Source of the DNA: Cafeteria roenbergensis
Taxonomy: Eukaryota; Sar; Bigyra; Bicosoecida; Cafeteriaceae
Assembly: GCA_008330645.1 (NCBI GenBank)
Contig: VLTN01000020.1
Coordinates: 248,001 to 312,000, forward strand
Length of the DNA: 64,000 nt
Direction of reading: 5' to 3'
The translations under genes and the position numbers were made by a program. Below the pieces are notes generated by a model. It worked only from the letters and a program-made list of their open reading frames with translations, was not told where the DNA came from and searched no databases. This document shows positions 41,751 through 53,726 of the stretch, in pieces; position 1 is the stretch's first letter, and the number at the start of each line of letters is the position of its first letter.

Positions 41751-43621
41751 ATGCTCGCGCGAGCCTCCGCGATCGCCCGGATTTTGTCTCGGCCCGGGGG
41801 GCGGCCCGCTTCTACGGCGGCATCGTGGCGCGATTCGTCGGCGGCAGTGTCCTCCGGCGGAGATGCAGTTGAATTCACACTGCCCGGATTGGGCAAGCCT
41901 TTCCGGGTGCCGGCCCTGTTCTTGCGCGACAACGATATGAGCCTTGCGAGCAGAAGTGCCACGAGCGGCCAGAAGCTGCACGATGTGCTCTCCCTGGGCG
42001 CGTACGCCTTTGAGCGCCACGTAGATTCTGTCGAGTTCGTGCGCTCCTGCGAGCTGCCGGCGGGCGTCGCACTGAGCCCCTTTGCGTTCTCAACGGTCCG
42101 TGAGGCCCAGCGACGGAAGGACGCGGACGCTGACATGTGCGTCGTCGCGCGCATCTCCAGCTCGCCGCTCGGGTCCGCGAGCGCTGAGGAGCCCGCGGAG
42201 CTCGAGTACGCCGCTCCCTCGGACCGAATGTTCCTGCCGGACGGCTCCATGGCGCCGCGGCGAGTGCCTGAGCCCTTCACAGCCGTCGTGCCGCTGCCTT
42301 GGCTTCGCCGCTGGGCGGCAGAGGCCGCGGACAGCGAGGCATGCGGCATCGCCGGGGCGTACGCGCGGGCAGCGGCTGCCAAGGCGGCCGACGTGCCTGC
42401 CTGGCCCATACTGGAGACCACCGCCCCGCCTGGACAGCCCCGTGCCGAAACTGCCCACGAGGACACGCTCGACTCGAGGGTGGGGCCGACGCTGTGGTCA
42501 GGCCCGTCTGTAGCGGCTGCCGGCCCGGAAGCGGCGGCTCAGGGCGCGCCCACCGCCTTTCACAGCTGGGATGAGGTCGTTGCCTCCGCCGAGGGCCACG
42601 CCCGGTGGCTCGGAAGCATCCGCTCCCTCGGCTTCGCCGTTCTGCGCGGCGCGCCCGTCGGGCCGGACACGGTCACTCGCGTGAACCATCTCTTTGGCCC
42701 GGTGCGCGAAACCGCAGAGTACGGGTCGGTGTTCGACGTGCGCGTGGAGGAGGACGTGTGGAACTTCACGTTCAACTCCGATGCCCTGGATGTGCACACC
42801 GACAATCCTTACCGCGACCCGTCTCCCACTGTGCAGCTGCTCAACTGCGTGATTGCCGCCAAGTCCGGAGGCGAAACGATGCTTGTGGACGCATGGCGCG
42901 CTGCGCAAGACCTTGGCGCCGAGGACCCGGAGGCGCTCGCCATTCTTGCGGCAACGCCGCTCAGCTTCGAGTTCAAGGTGAGCAGTGCTTTTTCGGCTGC
43001 GCTCCAAGCCGCCCGATGCCCCGGGAGGGTCGCTGCCTCGCACGTGTGCATCGAAGAGCAACGGTGCGGTAGCCGCGAATGCCTGTGCCCGCTACTCTGC
43101 CTGCCACGAGCCCGCCGCAGACGGGCGCGAGCCTCGGCAAGGAGGGCCCGCAGGCCGACCTGCTGCAAGCCAAGGGGGGCGTTCGCACGGGCCACGGGGC
43201 CCACTTGGAGGCAACGACGCCGGCCGTCAGGCTTTCTGGCCCTGGTGGGCGCGTTGGGGGGGTCACGTTCAACTCCAGGTCGCTCAACGCTTTTTGTGCC
43301 CCGCCTGGCAGCGATGCCATCAAGCGCTACTACGAAGCATACACTGCCCTGTCTATGAAGCTGAATGACCCAGCAAGGCAGCTGCGCTTCCGCCTTGAGT
43401 CTGGAGATGTCGTGCTGGTCATCAACCACCGAGTGCTCCACGGACGGACCGCGTTCAGCGTGGACGGAGGAGACGCCAAGGCCGCCGAGGCAACGTTCGG
43501 GTACCTGTTGCCAGAGGGCGCCAAGATTCCGGCTCGGTGGCTCACAGGCACGTACGCTGACGTGGACAGCCTGACCTCCGCCCACCGGACCATTTGTCAT
43601 GCAATTGCAGGCCGCGGCTAG
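41751..43621 (+). CDS. Gamma-butyrobetaine / trimethyllysine dioxygenase-like protein, two exons
   Basis: Exon 1 (41,751-42,977) and exon 2 (43,121-43,621) are joined in phase 0 across a 143-bp intron (GTGAGC...CCGCAG). The 575-residue product begins with a mitochondrial-type presequence (MLARASAIARILSRPGGRPA). Residues 45 to 60 contain VPALFLRDND, matching the N-terminal domain conserved in carnitine-biosynthesis hydroxylases (WLRDNC in most). The TauD-like core has LDVHTDNPYRDPSP, with H349 and D351 as metal ligands, and VINHRVLHGRTAF, with H512 or H516 as the distal His. The reaction would be Fe(II)/2-oxoglutarate-dependent hydroxylation of gamma-butyrobetaine or trimethyllysine in mitochondria. 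The N-terminal zinc-site Cys is replaced by Asp, and a long linker separates the domains, so the exact substrate is open. Confidence 0.85.
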
Positions 43622-43927
43622 GCGGCGCAGTTCACGGAACCACCGGCGGCAATGCGGGCGCGCGAAACGGACGAGTGTTCTGGCCGGTACGATCCGCGAC
43701 CGCGTGACCCCCGTCAGCCGGCCAGCAATGCTTGCGGATGCCCTCACCGCCTCTGCTGCGCAAGCAAGCAGAGCCACTTCTCGCACATGGGGAGTCGCCG
43801 TGCTCCACGAGGGCGCAACGACTGTTGCGGGTCGTTCCAGCAGCACACACCGAGTCCCGCCCCCTCACACGCATCCGCGCACCGGCCGCAAACACGCCGC
43901 AGCGGCGGGCGCAGAACCGGCAAAGCC

Positions 43928-46241
43928 TCAAGCCTTGGCCTTGGCCAGGCGCCTGCGCCGAAGCACTTCCGAGAGGCTCAGCTTGCCGCCGCCGCTTGCG
44001 GCAGCCGCACCGGAAGCGCCGCTTGCGGCAGCCGTCCCGGCAGCGCCAGTAGCGCCGGCATCCGCCTTGTCGCCGATGATGGACCGTAACACAGTGTCCG
44101 CGTCCAGCTTCGCCGCCGCGCCGTCGAGCCCCTTGGTGCGCCGCGCCGAGCCGGTGGACGCCGCGAGCAGCTTGTCCGCCTCGCTCGTGGCCGCAGCGGG
44201 CGCGGGCGCCGCCTCGGCCTTGGCCTCGGCCTCGGCCTCCGGCGCCGCCGCCTTGGGCTCTGCCTCCTCGGCCGCAGAGGCCTTCCCCTTGCCCTGGAGC
44301 TCTGCGAGCCTCTTCTCTTCGCGCCCAAGGCGGTCCTGCTCTGCCTCCGCCGCTGATTTGACCTTCCAGATTGGCTCCGCAATGGCCTCGCGCCGCTTGA
44401 TGGGGTCCTGCGCCTCCGTGCGCGCCTGGCGCATGGCGTCCTCGTAGTCCATCCCCGTGAGCTTGACCAGCTCCGCGGCCCTGGCCGCGACACGCTGCTG
44501 CTGCGAGCGACGGCCCTCCTTGGCACGGCGCACCCCGGCCAGCCGCCGGTCAGCGTTGCGCTTGCTCACGAACGAGTTGAGCTTGGTGCTGCGGAGCGCC
44601 GCTGCGTCGCGCTCCGACACTTCCCGCTGGCGGCGGGCGGTTTCGCGGTCGATCGTGGCGAGCATGGTGGAGAGACGGGCCGTCTCCTTGTCTGCGGCCG
44701 CGACCGCCGCCGCGGCTGCCGCCTTGTCCTCGTCCGCGATGGCGGCGAGGGCCCGCTTCAGGGCCGCGGCGCTGTCTCTGGGCGTGGCCGGCAGCCTCAC
44801 TTGCGTCTTGTCCGTTGCGAGCGCGCTCAGCTTCTGGTAGAGCTGCGCCTGAACCACGTCGACGCGGCGCTGGGTGTCGGACCGCAGGATGGCAATGTTG
44901 CGGACGGCCGCCGGATCCACCGCCTCCCGCCGCTGCGCGAGGAGGGCCTCCACCTCTGCCGGGGTGTACTCGTGCTCCGTGGCGAGCTTGCGCACCTGCT
45001 CCGCCTTGCGCCGCAGCCAGGCGGGGCGGGGGGCCTCCCTGCTCTGCCCGCGCAGGTGGGAGAGGTACTCTACCAGCTCGGATGACGTCACCCGCCCGTT
45101 GGACACGCGGGAGATCGGGAAGGGCTTCCCCTCGTCCTTGTGAGCCACGTAGACGAGGAGGCACCGATCGGTCTTGACGCGGGCGGCGCCTGCCCTGGAC
45201 GTGGCCACCGCGCCCGCGTCAGCCTGGGGCAGCGTGAGAGTGTAGGGCTTGCCGAAGCGCACCACCTCTGCGATGCGGCCGAGGCGGTAGCGCTCCGCGC
45301 CCGTGGACGTCGTCCCGAGGTAGACGCGGACCGGGAGCCCGCAGACGGCTCGCTTGAACCAGGGCTCGTGGAAGGACGCAGCGATGAAGTCCCTCTTGGC
45401 CCGGCAGCCGTTCACCACGGAGAGCGTCAGAGCCTCGCGCTGCTCCTCGCCCGCCTCGGCCTCCAGGCGCGCCATGACCGCGTCGCTCACCTCCACTGCC
45501 GCCCCTGCCATGAGCCCACCGCCGGAGTCCCGCTCGTCGTCGTCAAAAGCGGCCTCGTCCTCCGCCCCGCCGTACAGGTCCTCGTCGTCGCCCCAGATGT
45601 CGGCCGTGGACGGCGCGGGCCTCCCCGCTCGCTTGCCCTTGGCCTTGCCACCGCCCCGGGCGCCCCCCGCTGCCGCACCCTCGAAGTCGCTGTCTTCGTC
45701 GTCGTCGTCGTCGGCCTCTCGAACCCCTGCTGCGAATTCGGGCAGCTCCTCGTCCGACGACATTTCGTCGTCGTCGTCCTCCTCCTCCTCCCCCGCGCCC
45801 TCCCCATCGTCGTCGTCGTCTTCGTCTTCGTCGTCGCCGTGCCTGGAGCGGCGCGAGCGCCGCGCGCCCTGCCGGAGCGTCTTGCCCTTCCCGCCAGCAG
45901 GCTTGGCCGATCCGCGAGCGTCCCCCGCCCGCCGAAGCTTCCTCCCCTTTGACCCCGCCGCGCCCGCCTGCGCCTGCTCGCGCCTGCGCCGCATCTCCTG
46001 CTGCTGCCGCCGCACCTGAACCAGCTCCCTGCCGCGCTCGCGCTCGTCGTGCCGCTGCGCGAGGAGCGCCTCCCTGTCCATCTCCTGCATCTGCTCCAGC
46101 ATCTCGCGGTCGTCGTCGTCGCCCATCAGGTCGGAGTCATAGCCGTCGTCAAAGGAGGCGATGGACGACCCGGCATCGCTCCCGCCGCCGTCAAGCCCGG
46201 AGCTGTCGCTGTCCGCGCCTTCCTCGTCGAAGATGGACGGC
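43928..46241 (-). CDS. RTF1: RTF1-like Paf1-complex subunit with Plus3 domain
   Basis: The main exon (46,241-43,928) encodes about 770 residues. An acidic and basic N-terminal region (DREMLEQMQEMDREALLAQR, then long Asp/Glu runs) is followed by the Plus3 domain: ALTLSVVNGCRAKRDFIAA, VCGLPVRVYLGT, YRLGRIAEVV, KTDRCLLVYV, FPISRVSNGRVTSSEL. The C-terminal half is helical. This matches Rtf1, a nuclear elongation factor that promotes H2B ubiquitination and Pol II elongation. The exon begins at a CCGCAG acceptor (46,242-46,244) and needs an upstream exon in phase 2. An attractive start, MDGSGKRPRSE from ATG 46,842 followed by a GTGAGG donor, is in the wrong phase, so an intermediate exon or a different start is needed. 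The 5' end is therefore incomplete. Confidence 0.85.
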
Positions 46242-47161
46242 CTGCGGAGTGGGGCGCGGAAACGCGCGCGAAGAGTCGGATGGGAAAGGCGCAATGTATG
46301 GATCAGGCCCGTCCATGCATGCATGCATGCATCGCAGGCTGCCGCGCGCGAGGAGGGCGCTGCACGCGGCCAGCCGACGCTGAAAACCAGGTGCGCAAAA
46401 GGGAACCCCGGCCGGCAGCACCATGGCAGGCCAGGACACAGCGTGGTGCGCCACTCACGCGGCCCGCTTTGCTGGGGCGCCAGCCTCATTAGGCTGCGAG
46501 GTAAAACGCGCAGCAAGGCGGGAAGGGGCACAACCTTGAGGCAACGACAGGCCGATTGCATCGGTCGACGACGCTCGCGCTGGGCACCCATCAGCGGTAA
46601 GCGCGCGTATCCTCGGCCCAGGCAACGCGGAAACCTTGTCTTGCGGGCTTGGATTACGCAAAGGCCCGCAGCGCTCCAAGGGGTCGAGCAGCGCGCACCC
46701 GACCGCAGGTGGAGAGCCCTGCGCGCCTGGCCCCGCAGCGCGAGGCCGCAGCACGGCATGCCCGTCCCAACAGCGCGGATGGCTGGCGAGGGACAGGACC
46801 GGGCCTCACCTCGGACCGCGGGCGCTTGCCTGAGCCGTCCATGAGCCCGATGTTCGGCGTGGGGGGCACGCGAGCCGACGCCGGCCCTGCTGCTGAGTGC
46901 TGCCGTTGCTCTACCGAAAGGCCGCACGCGCAGGTGCACCCCCGCGCACCCGTCCCGAGGAGGCCATGGCCTCGCTGGTTCACGGGACGTTTCGGCCCGG
47001 GGCCTGCTGCGCTGGGTGGCAGTGGCGGTGAGGTTGTGGCGGCAGGGAAGCGGGTGGCCGCGATGTAGCAGCCGCGACGGCATCGGAGTGCAACAAACTG
47101 TTCGTGTCACGCACCCCGACGGTCTTCTTCCGCGTTGCCCACCCGCCCTCGAGCTTTGCAG
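46242..47161. other. Divergent 5' regions of RTF1 and the second AAAP transporter
   Basis: This stretch holds the unresolved 5' exon or exons of both genes and a probable shared promoter. A tetranucleotide run (gcatgcatgcatgcatg) lies at about 46,316-46,332. The short ATG-initiated peptide at 46,842-46,810 (minus) with a GTGAGG donor is the best candidate for the RTF1 first exon. Confidence 0.45.
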
Positions 47162-48747
47162 GGACCTCGAGGTGATCGGGGCATGGTTTTCCCTTGTCAA
47201 GTGCTTCCTTGGCATCGGCTTGCTGACTATGCCATTTGCTTTCGCAATCGCGGGCTGGCTCGTGAGTCTTTGACCTGGCTCGCCGTGCCTCCAGTGGAGC
47301 ATAAAGCGTGCACAGGGCTGCAGCAGTCGTGCTTCCTGGGCCGCCTGGCCACCATTTGTGCCCCGGCTCCCAGGGGCGCCTCCGACCAGGATCGGGGCCG
47401 TGTCGCCATGGGCCGTCCTGCAGCTTCGAGCCGCTCGGCCGGCGCGCCCCGCCTCCGCTACAGCGCCATTAATGCGCCCCCCCGTACGCCTCAAGGGTGC
47501 ACCCTACCGCTAGCGCGCCTGCAGGCTGCTGCAGGCTGCAGACGGCCATCGGCCTCCCCCCGGGGGCTTCGCCGCTGCCAGACTCGGTGCCACCCCACTG
47601 ACCAAGTGCCAGCACAGCCGCCAAGCGCGCGCCCGCCTTGCCACCACCGCCCCCTCTGCCCGCCTCGCCACCTCTCGCGCTTCGAGCGCTTCACACTTCG
47701 CACTTTGCAGGAGGGACTCCTCTTCGTCATCCTCATCGTGGTGGTCGAGCGCGTATCGTTCCACATGATCCTCGACTCCTCGCGCATCGGCCACTACGTC
47801 ATGCGGCCCCTCTGGGGCAAGAAGGCTGCGGCGCGCCCCTCCCGCCGCCACGGCCACCCGGTGCTCGTTCAGGAACAGTTCTCGACGTTTCCGGAGCTTG
47901 CCAGCGCAGTCGGCGGCGCCACCGGCTTCTGGCTGGTCATGGTGCTGCTGTCCCTCGCCCAGCTCGGCGCCCTGGTGTCCTACACCCTCTTCCTCGCTTC
48001 CAATGTGCAGACGCTCTTCCCATCGCTCTCGCACCTCGCCGCCGTTGGCGTCGTCACGCTGGCTGTGTTCCCCCTCGTCCTGCCCGTGAAGATGTCTTCG
48101 CTCAATCCCGCGTCGGTCATCGGCATATCATCGCTCGTCCTCTCCCTCGCCATCTTCTTCTCCCGCTGCGCCAGCTCCGGCAGCCACGCCGACGACCCCG
48201 CGTGGGTGCGCTCCACGGACCTGGCCTCCAACGCCACGCACGTCGAGGGCATGTTCCGCTTCCTGGGCATCGCCGTCTTCGCCGCGGAGGGCGTGGCCCA
48301 GATCCTTCCTGTCCGCGCGTCTCTCAAGGCGTACCTGGCCGAGGCCCATGCGAAGAACGGCCTTCCCGTTGAGGGCAGGGGCAGCGGGTGGGACCCGGTG
48401 GACGGCGACGCCGCTGGCGCCGCTCCTGCCGACGCCGCCGACACGGGCAGTGTGGAGAGCTCGCTGCTCGCTGACACCGCCGGGGCGGGCGGGCAGGGCG
48501 CCCCTCTGAGTCGCGGGGCGGGCGACGGCGCGGGCACGGCCGCTGGCAGCCAGGCCGCGAGCGGCGAGAGCTACGCGGACGACGACGTCGGCCTCCTCCG
48601 GTGCATCGACGGGGACATGGACGTGCGCGCGTGCGGGCCCGCGGGCAGCGGCGGCGCCGGGCCGGCTGCCGGCGACGGCGGGGCGGACTCGAGCGGGGGC
48701 GAGGGCGTGGCGCGGAGGCGGACTGCGGCCGGCGCGGGGGCGGCCAA

Positions 48748-48778
<31 letters not shown>

Positions 48779-49942
48779 AGCGTGCAGGACGACGTGGACG
48801 ACGACGCCTCCGTGCAGACAGAGCTGAACAGGGCGGCACGGTCGCACGTGCACCGCGGGGCCATGGCCGACGCCAAGGACGCCGCCTCGCCCGTGGCGCG
48901 GTCCAAGGCGGAGGCAGCAGCGCTCGCGCGGTACCCGCACCACTCCCCTCGCTGGTACGGCACCAAGCTGCGGTGGGCCCACCGCCTGGCCGAGGCGGAG
49001 GAGACCATGTGGTGCATGAGCGACAGCGTGCTCGTGGTTGCCGGCGCCGCGCTCGTGGTCGTTGGCGTCCTGGGGTGGCAGTGCATGGGCCCCGGCACGC
49101 CGGCTATCATCACCAAGGCGCTCGACAACTCGCCCGCGGGCGTGGTCACCAGGGCGCTGCTGGTGGTGAACATCCTCTGCACCTACCCGCTCGCGCTCTT
49201 TCCCGTGGTGGAGGTGGCGGACCTCACCGGGCCGGGCAACGTTCCGGAGGGAAGGGCGCCAGGGGCGATGGCTGCGGGAGGGGAGGGCGGAGAGCAGGGC
49301 GCCGATGAAGCCGGCGACGCTGCAGCGGAGAGCGAGGACAGCGACGTGGACGACACTGCTGCCGGGCCGGGGGCCGCCCTGACGCACCGGAGGGGCACGT
49401 CCGCGGCGCCCCGGCCGACTGCCGAGGAGGTGGAGGCCCTGACAGGCGAGGCACCGCCCGCCGAGGGGGTGTGCGGGGCGTGCTTCCGGCGGGGCGGCTG
49501 CATGGAGGGGTGGACCGCGTGGGGCGTCCTGTTCCGCCTTGCCGCCGTCTTGCTAGCTAGCGGCCTGGCCCTGCTGGTGCGGGAGGTGAGCCTGGTGCTC
49601 TCGCTGGTCGGGTGGGTCTGCCTGGGTGGCCTGTCGTTCGTTGTGCCGCCCATCCTCAGGCTGCAGGTGGACGCGGTCCACAGGCAGGCGTACGCGCGCT
49701 TCACCAAGCGCCACCCGCGGTACCGCTTCCGGGCCACCAAGGACTCGGTGGTGGTCATGGGGCAGACCGCCGAGATGGACTCAAAGGGCCGCGCGCGAGT
49801 GGGCGTGCCTCCGCTAAGCTCGTGTGAGCGCAACTTCTTGTGGGTGTTCTTCGTCGTGGGCACCGGCTTGTGCCTGGCAGGGGCGGTGCTCTCGCTCGTG
49901 GAGCACGCCCGCAGCGGCGGGGGCGACGCCGTGCACGCCTGA
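47162..49942 (+). CDS. AAAP-family transporter with large hydrophilic loop, 5' end incomplete
   Basis: An exon at 47,162-47,261 encodes WFSLVKCFLGIGLLTMPFAF, the first AAAP helix. A 449-bp intron (GTGAGT...TTTGCAG) leads to 47,711-49,942, which continues EGLLFVILIVVVERV. The exon itself starts after a TTTGCAG, so an upstream exon with the start codon is missing from this model. About ten hydrophobic segments follow, including FWLVMVLLSLAQLGALVSYT and VVTLAVFPLVLPVKMSSL. A hydrophilic loop of about 230 residues rich in Gly, Ala and Asp splits the helices, and another of about 80 separates the last groups. It is probably a vacuolar or lysosomal-type amino acid exporter (SLC36/Avt-like); the substrate is not visible. 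It is paralogous at family level to the transporter at 12,542-14,982. Confidence 0.82.
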
Positions 49943-50183
49943 ACGAGTGAGTGCAAGAGTCCCGGGCCACTCCCCTCCAAGCCTTGCAATTCAGGCGCGT
50001 GCCCGAGCACTGGAGTGCGAGCAATGCATCCCACAAGTGGTGACAAGCCGATTGCTTTGAGCGGTGCATGAGCCCAGGCGAGCGGTGGCATCCTCCCTCG
50101 GTGTTCGTTGGTCAGCGGCTACTGAGGCACTCCCACACACGCGAGCACGAAACAGCGCGCCAGAAGCCCCGTTACCAACTCGC

Positions 50184-50636
50184 TCACTCAGCCGCAGCGG
50201 GGACAGCGGCGGGGGCCGCGTCGGTGGCGGCGGCGCCAGCAGCGGCGGCGCCGGCAGCGGCACCCTCGCCAGCCTTGCGCGGGCCGCGGCGGTCGCCGGC
50301 GCCCTCCTTGCGCTCACCCTCGGGGCGGCGGCGGAAGCGCACGGGCGGGTCGCGGTTGCGGCGCGCCTCCCGGTTCCGCACGCGCACGATGCGGGAGTGC
50401 ACGGCGCAGGAGATGCAGTAGTAGGACTTGGCGTACAGCTTGGGCACGACGTAGTTCTCGATGGCGCAGGCAGCGCGCAGATCGTTCATGGCACCGGAAT
50501 CCACGATGTTGCGGATGTTGAAACGGTGCACGGCCTTGTCCTTGGGGGGCTTGCACATGCAGTGCACGCAGTCCACCTGCCGGGTCTTGCCGCGTCCCTT
50601 GCGGGAGCGCCCGCCGTTACGCCGCTTCTTGGGCAT
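50184..50636 (-). CDS. RPS26: 40S ribosomal protein eS26 with Ala-rich tail
   Basis: The ATG at 50,636 gives MPKKRRNGGRSRKGRGKTRQ, followed by VDCVHCMCKPPKDKAVHRFN, SYYCISCAVHSRIVRVRNRE and RNRDPP. The Cys pairs (CVHC and CISC) are the zinc site of eS26. The protein sits at the mRNA exit channel of the small subunit. The product is about 150 residues, against about 115 in most eukaryotes. The excess is a C-terminal tail rich in Ala, Gly and Pro. There is no intron in the coding part. Confidence 0.96.
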   Translation of the reverse strand: MPKKRRNGGRSRKGRGKTRQVDCVHCMCKPPKDKAVHRFNIRNIVDSGAMNDLRAACAIENYVVPKLYAKSYYCISCAVHSRIVRVRNREARRNRDPPVRFRRRPEGERKEGAGDRRGPRKAGEGAAAGAAAAGAAATDAAPAAVPAAAE

Positions 50637-51708
50637 GCTGCGCAAAGTCAGAGGACAAAATTGGCGCAAGCGGGCACGCTGGGGTGGCCACAAGTGGCGG
50701 CGGGAGGCTCGTGCGAGGTCAGAAGGTTGACGCAAGCTGGCTAGAAAAATGGAAGGATCGAGCCGTCACGGCTGCGGCAGGGCAGCGCTCGGGCCCGCGG
50801 CCGAAGCGCGCCGCGAGGGCGCCCCCGCGCTTCCGCCCCTTGCCCACCGTGAAGGGGCCAAGGTGCAGCCCGTCTGGTGCCCCTCCCGTCAGAGCCAGCG
50901 GCGGCGCAGCGGGACGACACCGGCTAGCGGGGCGCTGCTGCGCGACAGCGCCGCCAGCCGAGGTCCGATTGCGTTCCCCCTCCCCACGAGGCCAGGCCGA
51001 CCCCACTCGCAACGAAAACTGGGAGCATCTGAGATCAGCACTGCTTCCCTGGCGGCGCTGCCGCAACGGTCCAGCCCGGCGCGTCCAGGGAGGCCGCAGG
51101 CGCCGCGTTCGCTCGGAAGGCTTGCCGCGCTGCAAGCCGCCCGCCGCGCGGCCCGGACGAGGAGGCTGGGCGAAGGCAGCACGTGCGCTCCTCAAGAGAC
51201 GCAGTCTGCTGACTGGCCCGGTGCGTGCACCACACTCACCTGAGCTGGAGGTCGGCGGGGAGGGCCGGAGTGAGGCGGGCGTCACGAGCCCATGCCGGCT
51301 GACCTAACCTCGGCTCGAACGACAACACGAGCTGACGTCGAGGCGCTGCAGAGCCGGGCCAGCAGACAGAGCAGCGCGCTGCAACTCTGGCGGCTACAAT
51401 GCGGGAGGCCAAGGCGCTCGCGCACGGCCAGCCGGCTCCGGCACTGGGACAAGGGCCATCGAAGCTGCGCGGCCAGTTCGGCGGGGCAGCGAGACCGTTG
51501 TGCGCCTCGTTCGCGGTGAATCAAGCCGATGTGCTGCATTCCTCCCAAGCGGCCACCATAAGCCAACGCGGCCGGCAGCTCTCGGCCTTCGGCCTGCGAC
51601 CAGCATCCGGGCCGGCGTGGCAGGCGTGGGCGGGGAAAGCGAGCAACATTTTCTAGTCTTGGGGCCTGAAACACGCAGGCTACAACGACGCCCCCTTCTG
51701 CGGGGCGC
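50637..51708. other. Spacer without a supported gene
   Basis: About 1.07 kb lies between the eS26 start and the stop of the first GT8 gene. The left end should contain the eS26 promoter. Frames of 130 to 200 codons exist on both strands, but none has motifs or a balanced composition. Confidence 0.4.
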
Positions 51709-53726
51709 CTACGTCAAGTCGACCACGCTGGTCGCCGCCGGCCCGACGCCTCCCGAGAACCGGCGACTGCCGTTCATGGCCCGAAGAAGCTTCGAGTACC
51801 ACAGCATCATCGACTGCCGAACGCAAGGAGGCACCTGCTTCAGCCCATTCACGAAGCCCTCCTCCGAGCCCAGCCGTGGCGGCTTGTCCACAGGCGGCCC
51901 CATGCACGAGAAGTGCAGGCTGATGAAGCCGTCCTCGTACCCCGTTGGCGTTCGGTACGGCCGCCACCCGGCTCGCTGCTCCGCGCTCACTCGCTGCACC
52001 GGCAGCCCAGCCGCTGCGAGCGCGTCCGCGCCCCTGCCCCACGGGCGCCCCTCCTCCGCATCCGCCAGCCCGAGCTCCGCCGCCGAGTCGCGGGGCAGCC
52101 CCAGGAAGCGGTCCGTCAAGTGGGCGCACTCCTGGACCAGGTAGTCGTACCGCACGTCGAGCGGGAACCACGGCGACTTCCCCTCCGCGCGCGCGGCCGC
52201 CACCTGCTCCGGGAGGGGACCCGCATGCTCCGCCGCCCGCTCGCCCCCCGGCGCGTAGCGGGGGTCGTACAGCTCCACTCCCGGCACGCGGCCTTGCCGC
52301 AGGTCGTAGCTGGCGGGCCAGAAGCCGTCCTGGCGGCTGGCCCTGGAGAACTTGGCGAACAGGAACAGCACGATCTCCATGTCGCCCAGACGCCACTCCT
52401 GCTCTGGGGCTAGCTTGCCCGTGCGGGTGAGCTCCAGGATCTCGTTCATGCGCGCGTCGGACGGCTCCACGACCCAGAAGCCCCCGCTGATCTTGTAGGC
52501 CGCGTTGCGGTTGTTGCAGTCGTTGGTGAAGGCCGCGGTAAACTCCGGCTGCACCAGCAGGTGGTCGACGTTGCGCAGCATGATGGTGTCGCTGTCGAAC
52601 CACAGCAGCTTCCGGAACTCTGTCATCCCAAAGATGCGCAGCTTGTTGAAAGCCATGCCCCAGAAGCTGCGCGACCCCCCAGCGACCTGCTTCGTGAACT
52701 CGGTGGTGGGCAGCGGCTCCATGACCCGCGTTTCGACGCCAAGGCGCGCAAAGGCGTCCAAGATGTCCTGCGACACGATGTGAGCTGCGTTTGACCCAAT
52801 GCACTCGCTCCCCGCCGCGTGGCAGTCGGCGGACCCGGTCCCGCCCTGCATCAGCAGCACCACCAGCCGCGGCACGCGCGTCCCCACGTCGCGAAGGCTC
52901 TGCATCAGTGCCAGCGATGTGAGCCCGGCCTCGTCGCCGGCCGCCATGGTGACGATCGCCGTGCCCTCGAGCTCCGCATCCGTGGGCAAGTACGAGCTGT
53001 CGACCGTGGATCCGTTCACGACGGTTTTGGGCGTGACAACGCTCGAAGGAACGTCATTCGCTGTGCTAGGTGTTACATAGGTCACTGCTGGGGCGGGGGG
53101 CGGAACCACCGCTGCCGCCGCAGAGACAGTGGGCGTCGGCGTGGCAGCGGCAGTCGAAGGGTGTGCTGATCCTGAGGGACTCGCGGAGGGCATGGGAGGG
53201 ACGGATGGGCTGTTGTCTGCGATTGCCTCTGCTGTGGGTGAAGTGGTGCTGGGCCCATCGACCTGTGGCGGGGCTGCGGCGGCGCCAGAAGAGGGGACTG
53301 CGGCGTTGCAGGCACGTGGAGAAGAAACACATGGGCGCGAGCGGTGGCAGCCCAACGCGTGACGAGTCAGCAATCAGTGGCCAGAGACCCTGAATCACAT
53401 TGACATGAGCAATGATGGCTGGATGGCCCTTGCATCAGCCCCGGCACGCAATGGCGCGGCCTGCCAGGCAAATTCAGCGCACCTGCTTTGGGGCTGGCGC
53501 CGACCGCCGCGGCGCGAGTCGCCGCAGCCGTGGCGTGGGCTCGAAAAGAGTGCGGCTGGGAATGCCCGTTCGCCGCCCCTTTGGCCGTCAGTGAGACCAT
53601 GGGGCCGAGCAGCAAGCCCGCCGCGAGAGCGATCACGACGAGCAACGCAACGACACCCGGTGCCACGCCACCTCGGCTTCCCGTGCTCGCGCTCGGCGAC
53701 TGCAGCGCGGGGCGGGCCCTGGGCAT
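51709..53726 (-). CDS. GT8-family glycosyltransferase A, type II membrane protein, two exons
   Basis: Exon 1 (53,726-53,483) encodes a short cytosolic tail and a membrane anchor (GVVALLVVIALAAGLLLGPM). A 185-bp intron (GTGCGC...CCGCAG) leads to 53,297-51,709. The total is about 610 residues. The stem is Pro/Ser/Thr rich. The catalytic domain contains GTAIVTMAAGDEAGLTSLAL, SFWGMAFNKLRIFGMTEFRK and LLWFDSDTIMLRN with the metal-binding DxD, then YKISGGFWVVEPSDARMNEI. These are features of glycogenin-like GT8 enzymes, which use a UDP-sugar and Mn2+. The predicted location is the Golgi. The domain is almost identical in DNA to that of the next gene, but the anchor, stem and last residues differ. 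The intron placement is supported by frame and by similarity of its anchor to that of gene B. Confidence 0.8.
51713..53043. repeat. Segmental duplication, copy A (catalytic domain of GT8 gene A)
   Basis: This 1,331-bp block matches 54,246-55,576 at a constant offset of 2,533 bp without gaps. Only about three substitutions were noticed (near 51,990, 52,276 and 52,370). Identity ends abruptly at both sides, inside the coding sequence. Confidence 0.92.

Noticed and set aside
46810-46842. First exon of RTF1 encoding MDGSGKRPRSE
   Set aside because: Attractive start and GTGAGG donor, but its phase does not match the acceptor of the main exon, so it was not included in the gene model.
47262-47710. 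The N-terminal 190 residues of a 935-residue frame in the second AAAP gene
   Set aside because: They are Arg/Pro rich and lie inside an intron; splicing connects the first transporter helix directly to EGLLFVIL.
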